A DNA stretch of 27,290 nt, taken from Alphaproteobacteria bacterium UBA6178. Its GTDB lineage: Bacteria > Pseudomonadota > Alphaproteobacteria > Rickettsiales > UBA3002. Below the pieces are notes generated by a model that was given only the letters and a program-made list of their open reading frames with translations, was not told the DNA's origin and did no database searches. This document shows, one piece after another, positions 21,937 to 27,290 of the stretch. The stretch lies in assembly GCA_002422205.1 (NCBI GenBank), contig DITS01000009.1, forward strand, positions 52,956-80,245. Reading direction: 5' to 3'. Positions within the stretch are counted from its first letter, which is position 1; each line of letters starts with the position of its first letter. The position numbers and the translations under genes were made by a program.

Positions 21937-22728
21937 ATGATTCCAACCGTATCTGTGCCCAATATTCAAATGCCTGCGCCGATTCAGCCGGTGGCGTTTG
22001 CCGCTGGTGGTGCTTCGGATCTGGCGCGTTTTAATCAATTGCCTTTCCAATCGGTTGCGTCCGCCTTTGCGGCTTCGCCTACCTATAATCATCTGCGTGG
22101 GCAGGTGCCGACGCGCAGTGAGCCTGCGATGATTCCATCGGTGCTGAGCGCGCCGATTGCGCCGGTATGGCATGCGGGTAGTGGCGCGCCGGTGAGTTAT
22201 GGTTTTTCGACCTTGTTTATGGCGCAGGTGATAGGTCAGGGTAGCGCTAATGATAATCATCTGATTCAGAGTTTTATGTCGATGAGCCCGCCGCGCTCGC
22301 CTACGATGACCATGGACACGCTGGAAGCGTTTGCGATGACCAAATATCTGCCAAGCCAAGCCGCCAAGCCAATGCCAGAGCCAACCGGAGCGGCGCAATT
22401 ATTGCCGCCTGTGGTGCGCTCTCAGCCCATTTCGGCGCCGATGGAGATGGCGGTGAATACGGCGAATAATAACGCCGGTACGAGTATGGCCTCGCTGGAT
22501 ATGATGCAGCTGAGCCGCCGTAGTGGTGGCGTGACGCAAGCGGTACCCAGCGGTGCTGAGCGTGCCTTGCCGCGTGAAAGCGCAATGGGCACTGAGCCGA
22601 TTCGGGTGAAACCATCGCTGATTCGCCCGCGTGGGGTGAGTGCTTATGATGCAACGGTCAGCCGCAATAGTGAACAGTTGCAACCTGTCACGCCAGTGCG
22701 CGAGACGGCTGACGCGGTGAAGGTTTAG
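21937..22728 (+). CDS. uncharacterised Pro/Ala/Ser-rich protein
   Basis: A 263-residue protein I do not recognise. It has no signal peptide, no clear domain and no cysteine. Pro, Ala, Ser and Met are frequent and much of it looks disordered. The most structured stretch is about 88-125 (YGFSTLFMAQVIGQGSAND, then a possible helix). The C-terminus is basic-polar with SLIRPRGVSAYDATVSRNSE. Reality as a gene is supported by a near-consensus promoter, an AGGGGAA upstream of the ATG, and sequence composition like its neighbours. It ends just before the first composite repeat. The in-frame TTG at 21877 is the -35 box, not a start. Confidence 0.75.
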   Translation: MIPTVSVPNIQMPAPIQPVAFAAGGASDLARFNQLPFQSVASAFAASPTYNHLRGQVPTRSEPAMIPSVLSAPIAPVWHAGSGAPVSYGFSTLFMAQVIGQGSANDNHLIQSFMSMSPPRSPTMTMDTLEAFAMTKYLPSQAAKPMPEPTGAAQLLPPVVRSQPISAPMEMAVNTANNNAGTSMASLDMMQLSRRSGGVTQAVPSGAERALPRESAMGTEPIRVKPSLIRPRGVSAYDATVSRNSEQLQPVTPVRETADAVKV

Positions 22729-22736
22729 GGGTTTTC

Positions 22737-22945
22737 TTGCTACGGCACCTGCCCTGCGCAATGAGCCTAACGCTTATCGCGACTGAAGGCTCGGTCTGCT
22801 GTCCTCGTTCTTTATCGTTTTTCATGCTGGCGCTTGACGCCAGCATCGCATCCAGCGCGTAGATACTGGTGTCGAGCACCAGTATGACTACGTCTTGTAT
22901 GACAACGGCTTGTCACCCCGTCGTATGACGGGAGGCTGCGTTATA
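22737..22945. repeat. composite palindromic intergenic repeat, copy A
   Basis: Successive modules: a GAGCCTAACGC / GGCTCGGTCT block at 22764-22798; a hairpin TGCTGGCG/CGCCAGCA with loop CTTGA at 22825-22845; a hairpin ATACTGGTG/CACCAGTAT with loop TCGAG at 22863-22885; and the CCCGTC/GACGGG palindrome at 22917-22932. The two middle hairpins are near-inverses of each other. The same modules in the same order occur at 23988-24185. The right end overlaps the last codons of the CBP3-like gene. Confidence 0.9.
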
Positions 22946-23477
22946 TGACAGGAAAATGAAAGTTAGCGGTGGTGATTTCGGGGGTTGATTGGGCGGCCAA
23001 ATTGGCGCGCGCTTCTATCATGTAGCGCGTGAGTTGAGCCAGTTGGTCTTCCGATATATCGTTCAGCGTGCCGTAGACATTGCGGCGCAGGGCTTCACTC
23101 AAGGCGGCTTCGTCTTCGCAGGCGGCGTAGGTGCTGAGGCGGCCATTGAGGGCGTCGGCCATTTTTTTGACGCGTTTGGCCACGCCGGTGTCGCCGATGC
23201 CCATTTCACGCAAGGAGCGGTCCATATCCTGAATGAAACATTCGAGTACCGTTGCGCTGAGAGCGGGCGCGGGTTGGGCATCGTCTGTTTTCATTCGCTC
23301 GATGAATAGGGACAGATGCAGGATGATCATATCGAAGCGGCCATCGAGCGTGTCGGGCACTCCGAGGGATGCGTAAAAAAAGGGCTGACGCGCCTGCCCG
23401 ACCAATGCTATATAGATGGCATGGGCGCGCATGATGTCGGATGACGGGCTGAACCAGCGTGTGAGTTGGGCAAACAT
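22941..23477 (-). CDS. CBP3-like ubiquinol-cytochrome c chaperone family protein
   Basis: A 178-residue soluble protein of the ubiquinol-cytochrome c chaperone (CBP3/UQCC1) family, which in mitochondria assists cytochrome b synthesis and bc1 assembly. The helical pattern is typical: YIALVGQARQPFFYASLGVPDTLDGRFDMI (two blocks, about 22-51), HLSLFIERM, ECFIQDMDRSLREMGIGD and VAKRVKKMADAL. The last residues and the TAA stop lie at the edge of composite repeat copy A. It is divergent from bamE with 29 bp between start codons, a pairing common in alphaproteobacteria. Confidence 0.88.
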   Translation of the reverse strand: MFAQLTRWFSPSSDIMRAHAIYIALVGQARQPFFYASLGVPDTLDGRFDMIILHLSLFIERMKTDDAQPAPALSATVLECFIQDMDRSLREMGIGDTGVAKRVKKMADALNGRLSTYAACEDEAALSEALRRNVYGTLNDISEDQLAQLTRYMIEARANLAAQSTPEITTANFHFPVI

Positions 23478-23506
23478 AGCGGCAACGTAAAACCGGTGGA
23501 GACGAA

Positions 23507-23968
23507 ATGCAAGTAAAGAGCGTGATGATAGGGCTGCTAAGCCTGTGGCTGCTGTCGGCGTGCGAGCCGATGGTGGATCAGCGCGGCCATCTGGATGATG
23601 CGGATATGGTGACTAAGCTGCATATCGGCTCAACTACCAAGGCAGAGGTGATGCAGCAATTTGGCTCGCCTTCGAGCGTTGCGACCTTTGGCGATGAGGT
23701 GTGGTATTATATTCAGTCGCGCAAAATGCGGCAGGCCTTTTTGCGGCCCGAGACCACGGAGCAAAAAGTGACGCAGATTACCTTTGATAACAGCGGGGTG
23801 ATTAAAGCCGTGAATGGCTATGGGCTGGATGACAAGGTGGATGTGGCGATTGTGGAGAAAATTACGCCCACGGAGGGCCATAGCCTTGGCTTCTTGGAGC
23901 AGACGCTGGGCAATCTGGGCCGGTTTAATGCGCCGTCGAGTGAAATGGCGACGCCGGGTAGGCCTTAG
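23507..23968 (+). CDS. bamE: outer-membrane assembly lipoprotein BamE (SmpA/OmlA)
   Basis: A 153-residue lipoprotein of the BAM complex that inserts outer-membrane beta-barrels. A signal peptide ends with the lipobox LSAC, Cys19 being the lipidated residue. The SmpA/OmlA domain is visible in KLHIGSTTKAEVMQQFGSPSS (two parts, about 37-57), then GDEVWYYIQSRK and VTQITFDNSGVIKAV. A C-terminal extension of about 35 residues follows the core. GGAG lies six bases before the ATG. A second composite repeat begins about 20 bp downstream. Confidence 0.92.
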   Translation: MQVKSVMIGLLSLWLLSACEPMVDQRGHLDDADMVTKLHIGSTTKAEVMQQFGSPSSVATFGDEVWYYIQSRKMRQAFLRPETTEQKVTQITFDNSGVIKAVNGYGLDDKVDVAIVEKITPTEGHSLGFLEQTLGNLGRFNAPSSEMATPGRP

Positions 23969-23987
23969 GGAGTTTTACGTTTGTTCC

Positions 23988-24185
23988 CGCTCCGGCCTAC
24001 TGGCCTACGCGATGAACCTAACGCCTTTGGCGACTAAAGGCTCGGTCTACTGACCTCGGTTATATTCCTCGTCATGCTGGCGCTCGACGCCAGCACCTCA
24101 TTCCTCATTTACGTGCAGATACTGGTGTCGAGCACCAGTATGACAGCATCTTGTCACCCCTTCGTATGACGGGGTCTGGTCTTAT
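23988..24185. repeat. composite palindromic intergenic repeat, copy B
   Basis: The same module order as 22737-22945: an ACCTAACGCC / GGCTCGGTCT block (24015-24049), hairpin TGCTGGCG/CGCCAGCA with loop CTCGA (24075-24095), hairpin ATACTGGTG/CACCAGTAT with loop TCGAG (24119-24141), and a degraded CCCC/GGGG palindrome (about 24157-24174). The two copies are direct repeats flanking the CBP3-like and bamE genes. This copy takes up over half of the 370-bp gap before thiL. Confidence 0.9.
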
Positions 24186-24189
24186 AACA

Positions 24190-24330
24190 CCAAGGAGATC
24201 CCCGAGATCGGCGATGCCGTCCCGAGGATGACGGGTACCTTATGTGCGGGACGCGGAGCGTCAGCGCAGACTCGCGCTCCATCTCATGAGATCCTGCGCT
24301 CTTGCTGCGCAAGCCGCAGGATGACTAGGG
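24190..24330. repeat. further palindromic intergenic repeats before thiL
   Basis: The rest of the 370-bp gap holds more inverted repeats: an imperfect one around 24198-24232 ending GAGGATGACGG, GGAGCG/CGCTCC at about 24255-24280, and ATCCTGCG ... GCAGGAT at 24291-24322 ending ATGAC. I see no gene here. They may end transcription of the converging bamE and thiL units. Confidence 0.7.
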
Positions 24331-24338
24331 TACGGGCA

Positions 24339-25283
24339 TTATTTAAAATGCTGGTAGCCTTTGGAATTTATGGGGAGGATGTCGCCATGCGCATCGTAAA
24401 GGGTGAGGCCGGAGCCTTGGCGGATGGTGCCGATGCGGGTGAGGCCGGGGATTTTGTCGAGCGCGAGGCGTGACATGGGCGAGGCGGTGAAGAGTAATTC
24501 ATAATCATCGCCACCGGCGAGCAGCTCGGGTAGGTGGATATGTCCGGCACCCATTAGCTGATGCGCGGTGGGGCTGAGCGGAATATGCGACGCATCAAGC
24601 GCGGCGGCGCAGGATGAGGCGGTGCAGATATGTTCCATATCCTGTAACAGCCCGTCGGAAATATCGAGGCAAGCGGTGGCGAGGCCTTGGAGTCTGACAC
24701 CCAGTTCGAGGCGTGGCATGGGTAGTTCGTAGCGGGCTATCATGGCATTGTCTGCGGGTAGTTCGCCTTTCGCCATGCGCAGGCCGATATACGCGTCGCC
24801 GATGGGGCCGCTAACATAAATATCGTCGCCGATTTGGGCGCCGGTGCGGCGATGGGCTTTGCCGTGGGGAATATGGCCATAGGCGGTAATGGCGATGCTT
24901 AGCGGGCCGAGAGTGGCGGTGGTGTCGCCGCCGAGCAGGCCGCAGCCAAATGTTTGTTGGTCGGCGGCGAGACCGGCGGTGAAATCGGCCAGCCATGCTG
25001 CGTCGGTGTGGCGGGGCAGGCCGAGGGCAAGGGTGTAGCCAAACGCCACCGCACCCATGGCGGCGAGATCGGAGAGGTTGCAGCGCAGGGCTTTTTGCGC
25101 GATCAGATGGGGTGTGGTGCCAGCCAGAAAATGCACGCCTTCATGCAGCATGTCGGTGGTGATGACGAGCTGTGTGTTTGCGGGGCATTCCAGCAAAGCG
25201 GCGTCGTCTTGCAGTTGCAGGCTTTCGGGGTGCGCTTGCGCGAGGGGGCGGAAATAGGTTTCGATCCAGGAGAATTCGGACAT
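24339..25283 (-). CDS. thiL: thiamine-monophosphate kinase
   Basis: A 314-residue ATP-dependent kinase making thiamine diphosphate from thiamine monophosphate. The Mg/ATP-binding QDDAALL lies at about 24-30, and LVITTDMLHEGVHF at about 39-52. DLAAMGA, LLGGDTT, LDISDGLLQD and GGDDYELLF follow in family order. The start MSEFSWIE at 25283 matches the family N-terminus; the in-frame GTG at 25325 lies in a repeat. It is the last gene of the ribB-ribH-nusB-thiL group and is separated from nusB by a palindromic repeat. Confidence 0.95.
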   Translation of the reverse strand: MSEFSWIETYFRPLAQAHPESLQLQDDAALLECPANTQLVITTDMLHEGVHFLAGTTPHLIAQKALRCNLSDLAAMGAVAFGYTLALGLPRHTDAAWLADFTAGLAADQQTFGCGLLGGDTTATLGPLSIAITAYGHIPHGKAHRRTGAQIGDDIYVSGPIGDAYIGLRMAKGELPADNAMIARYELPMPRLELGVRLQGLATACLDISDGLLQDMEHICTASSCAAALDASHIPLSPTAHQLMGAGHIHLPELLAGGDDYELLFTASPMSRLALDKIPGLTRIGTIRQGSGLTLYDAHGDILPINSKGYQHFK

Positions 25284-25330
25284 GGGGCGTGCCTTTTTAG
25301 CTTGTTTAAGTAAGGGCACCCTCACCCCGA

Positions 25331-25351
25331 CCCTCTCCCTGAGGGAGAGGG
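25331..25351. repeat. perfect 10-bp-stem palindrome between nusB and thiL
   Basis: CCCTCTCCCT and AGGGAGAGGG flank a single G, inside a longer CCCTCACCCCGACCCTC context. Sequences of this type are widespread in proteobacterial intergenic DNA. It sits within an operon, so on RNA it could affect stability or reduce expression of thiL. Confidence 0.85.
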
Positions 25352-25363
25352 AGAAGGAAGAGA

Positions 25364-25873
25364 TTAGGGGCGATGGCTTTGGGCAATTTGCTGTAGGGCG
25401 CTATGCACAAAGCCTAGCTCGGGATCGTCGAAAAATCCGGCAGCGAGTGTTACATATTCATCGATCAGCATAGCGGTATTGCGCTCGGTATGCTGTAATA
25501 ATTCATACGCGGCGCAATGCAGAATGGCCATCATCACCGGGCTCATGCGCTCGGGTTTCCAGTTGGCTTTGATGGTGGGGCGCACGGCTTCGATGATCGC
25601 CTCTTTGTGTGATTGGACACCTTGCAGAATATCGTTGAGCAGGGCTTGTTCGGGCTGCGCGTCGATCGGCCATTCGGCATCCTGATGGGCGATGCTGTCG
25701 TGCCATTGTTGCTGCAGCTGCGTGCTGAGCTTGTCCATGGTGATTTTGCTCTCGGTCACGGTGAGGTTATAGATGCCCTGAATGGCAGCCATGCGCGCGG
25801 CGCGTTTGCGCTGAATGGATTCGCGATCCGGTGGTGTGGCAGCAGGAGCGGAAGTGGGGGCGGCATCAGTCAC
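25364..25873 (-). CDS. nusB: transcription antitermination factor NusB
   Basis: A 169-residue RNA-binding protein that with NusE (S10) recognises boxA in rRNA operons. The all-helical pattern is typical: RKRAARMAAIQGIYNLTVTE (about 22-41), then the C-terminal AILHCAAYELLQH, NTAMLIDEYVTLAAGFFDD and FVHSALQQIA. The first 20 residues are an Ala/Pro-rich extension. The start codon is GTG and overlaps the ribH end by eight bases (GTGACTGA), with GGAG nine bases upstream inside ribH. Confidence 0.94.
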   Translation of the reverse strand: MTDAAPTSAPAATPPDRESIQRKRAARMAAIQGIYNLTVTESKITMDKLSTQLQQQWHDSIAHQDAEWPIDAQPEQALLNDILQGVQSHKEAIIEAVRPTIKANWKPERMSPVMMAILHCAAYELLQHTERNTAMLIDEYVTLAAGFFDDPELGFVHSALQQIAQSHRP

Positions 25874-26306
25874 GAGGCTTTACTCCAAAATGGGTTTTGA
25901 GTGCGATCATTTGTATGCAGGCTTCCGCAGCTTCGCGTCCCTTGTTTTTGCCATTGACGCTGGCACGGATTTCGGCTTGTTTTTTATTTTCTACCGTGAG
26001 CACGCCAAAGCCGATGGGGGCTTTGTGCAGTAGGGATAAATCTTGCAGGCCACGTGCGCATTCGCCGCAGACATAATCATAATGTGAGGTTTCGCCGCGA
26101 ATGACGCAGCCGAGCGCAATATAGCCGTCATAAGATTTGGTGCCATGCATGGCCATGTGGATGGCGGCAGGAATTTCGAATGCGCCGGGCACGTTGATGG
26201 TGTCATGGGTGTGGCCTGCCACGTCGAGATGCGAACGTGCGCCTAATAATAATTCGTCGGTGATGTCCTTATAGTAAGGGGATACGACAATCAGGATATG
26301 TGCCAT
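25866..26306 (-). CDS. ribH: 6,7-dimethyl-8-ribityllumazine synthase
   Basis: A 146-residue enzyme condensing 5-amino-6-ribitylaminouracil with dihydroxybutanone phosphate, the penultimate riboflavin step. Visible motifs are VPGAFEIP (about 39-46), GCVIRGETSHYDYV (about 66-79, with the catalytic-region His) and FGVLTVENKKQAE. The ATG at 26306 has GAGG six bases upstream and follows the ribB stop by one base. It overlaps nusB by eight bases. Some alphaproteobacteria carry a second lumazine synthase (ribH2); only one is seen here. Confidence 0.95.
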   Translation of the reverse strand: MAHILIVVSPYYKDITDELLLGARSHLDVAGHTHDTINVPGAFEIPAAIHMAMHGTKSYDGYIALGCVIRGETSHYDYVCGECARGLQDLSLLHKAPIGFGVLTVENKKQAEIRASVNGKNKGREAAEACIQMIALKTHFGVKPRD

Positions 26307-26307
26307 G

Positions 26308-27290
26308 TCAGACCTCGATCGGTTGGTAGCCGTGGATGGTGATGCCGTAGCCATCCAAGCCCACCACGCTGCGCTTGGAATTGGACAGTAGTAGCATGTC
26401 GGTGATGCCTAAATCCAGCAGGATTTGCGCGCCGATCCCATAATCACGCAGGGCGCTTTGCGGCGCAGTGCCTTTGGGTGCAAGGGTGAGCGGCTCGCGG
26501 ATGAGCACCAGCGCGCCCGCACCAGCGCTATCGATGGCGCGTAGGGCGGCTTGCAGCTCGCCTGCTTTGCCGGACGCCATGTCGCCCAGCGCGTCATGCA
26601 GCAGGTTGAAGGCGTGCATACGCACCAGCGTGGGATTGGTTTGGGTAATGTCGCCTTTGACCAGTGCCAGATGCTCGCCGCGCCCGACCACGCTGTGATA
26701 AACATGCATGATGAAATTGCCGCCGAAGGTGCTGGTGAAGGGGCGGGTGTCGACGCGCTCGACCAGTTTTTCGGCACGGCGGCGATAGGCGATGAGATCG
26801 GCGATGGTGGCAATTTTGAGGCCGTGGGTTTGGGCAAAGGGAATCAGATCGGGCAGGCGCGCCATGCTGCCATCGTCATTCATGATTTCGCAGATGACGC
26901 CGGAGGGGTTGAGGCTTGCGAGCCGTGCGATATCGACGGCGGCTTCGGTATGGCCCGCGCGCACCAGCACGCCCCCGTCACGCGCGCGCAGGGGGAAAAT
27001 ATGGCCGGGGGTGGCGAGTGCTTCGGGCCCGTTTTCGGGGTTGATTGCGACGGCGATGGTGTGAGCACGGTCTGCGGCGGAGATGCCGGTGGTGACGCCT
27101 TCTTTGGCTTCGATTGATACGGTGAAAGCGGTTTCGTGGCGCGACGTGTTTTTGGCGGCCATGAGGGGCAGTTGCAGCTGATTGATGCGCGATTCGGTGA
27201 GGGACAAGCAAATCAATCCGCGCCCGTATTTGGCCATGAAATTGATGATGTCGGGGGTGGCCATTTGCGCGGGGATGACGAGATCACCCT
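26308..27290 (-). CDS. ribB: 3,4-dihydroxy-2-butanone 4-phosphate synthase with degenerate RibA-like domain (5' end cut)
   Basis: The 3' 326 codons of a RibBA-like gene; its start lies beyond the right edge. The first visible residues, GDLVIPAQMATPDIINFMAK, fall inside the RibB domain; the DREnEGD catalytic segment just precedes the window. GHIFPLRARDGGVLVRAGHT and NPSGVICEIMNDDG complete RibB, which makes dihydroxybutanone phosphate from ribulose 5-phosphate. The C-terminal 125 residues follow the GTP cyclohydrolase II fold (GEHLALVKGDI, RDYGIGAQILLDLGI). The three zinc cysteines are absent: the equivalent segment reads VRMHAFNLLHDALGDM. It is therefore probably monofunctional, like the RibBX-type hybrids. 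Confidence 0.93.
   Translation of the reverse strand, partial: GDLVIPAQMATPDIINFMAKYGRGLICLSLTESRINQLQLPLMAAKNTSRHETAFTVSIEAKEGVTTGISAADRAHTIAVAINPENGPEALATPGHIFPLRARDGGVLVRAGHTEAAVDIARLASLNPSGVICEIMNDDGSMARLPDLIPFAQTHGLKIATIADLIAYRRRAEKLVERVDTRPFTSTFGGNFIMHVYHSVVGRGEHLALVKGDITQTNPTLVRMHAFNLLHDALGDMASGKAGELQAALRAIDSAGAGALVLIREPLTLAPKGTAPQSALRDYGIGAQILLDLGITDMLLLSNSKRSVVGLDGYGITIHGYQPIEV

Noticed and set aside
22737..24185. Insertion sequence around the CBP3-like and bamE genes
   Set aside because: No transposase is encoded between the repeats, and the enclosed genes form a pair conserved in alphaproteobacteria. The repeats are reported only as flanking elements.
25284..25325. GTG start extending ThiL by 14 residues
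   Set aside because: The extra residues are encoded by the edge of an intergenic repeat and do not match the family.
26307..26354. Longer start for ribH
   Set aside because: It would overlap the ribB C-terminus with non-family residues. MAHILIVV at 26306 is the family start with GAGG upstream.

Overview
The window reads as a compact stretch of an alphaproteobacterial chromosome of medium-high GC. The evidence is gene content and order. There is a MipZ-type division ATPase, a CpaA-type prepilin peptidase, and an lptF-lptG-lptD-surA-rsmA series next to gmk. A CBP3-like cytochrome bc1 chaperone sits back to back with bamE, and the order ribB-ribH-nusB-thiL is kept. I cannot name the genus. The repeat-rich gaps suggest a less-studied lineage. 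Two genes are cut by the window edges: the GNAT-nitrilase fusion at the left and ribB at the right.

Layout. 1-5338 (minus): an alpha/beta hydrolase, then mipZ, a membrane J-domain protein, a phosphomannomutase/phosphoglucomutase and the GNAT-nitrilase fusion, closely packed. 5352-6794: a lone prepilin peptidase converging on a YihY-family membrane protein. 6795-7120: no gene, but a striking element of 7-bp tandem repeats in opposed orientation. 7121-9204 (plus): malate synthase A and a coupled GNAT acetyltransferase. 9275-11120: a PagL-type lipid A deacylase, a degenerate secreted SNase-like protein and an O-methyltransferase. 11206-13304 (minus): pepA and holC. 13412-20018 (plus): the LPS-transport/outer-membrane biogenesis series lptF, lptG, lptD, surA, then rsmA. 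20015-21848 (minus): a 37-residue membrane peptide, a SCO protein, a PCuAC copper chaperone and gmk. The copper genes serve cytochrome oxidase CuA assembly. 21937-22728: an unknown proline-rich protein behind a near-consensus promoter. 22941-23968: the CBP3-like chaperone and bamE, bracketed by two copies of a composite palindromic repeat. 24339-27290 (minus): ribB, ribH, nusB, thiL (riboflavin and thiamine cofactors plus transcription antitermination).

The genes are mostly ordinary housekeeping; the unusual content is between them. Nearly every gap with spare sequence holds a palindromic repeat. Two gaps, plus the surA-rsmA junction, hold 7-bp tandem arrays. In two gaps the arrays face each other around a hairpin-bearing core although the heptamer sequence differs (CTAGGGG-like and CAGAGTY). 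At the third, one array makes up the leader and apparent ribosome-binding site of rsmA. Several genes have stop codons inside or at the edge of such repeats. I regard these repeats and the 37-residue peptide upstream of the SCO gene as the best candidates for something undescribed.
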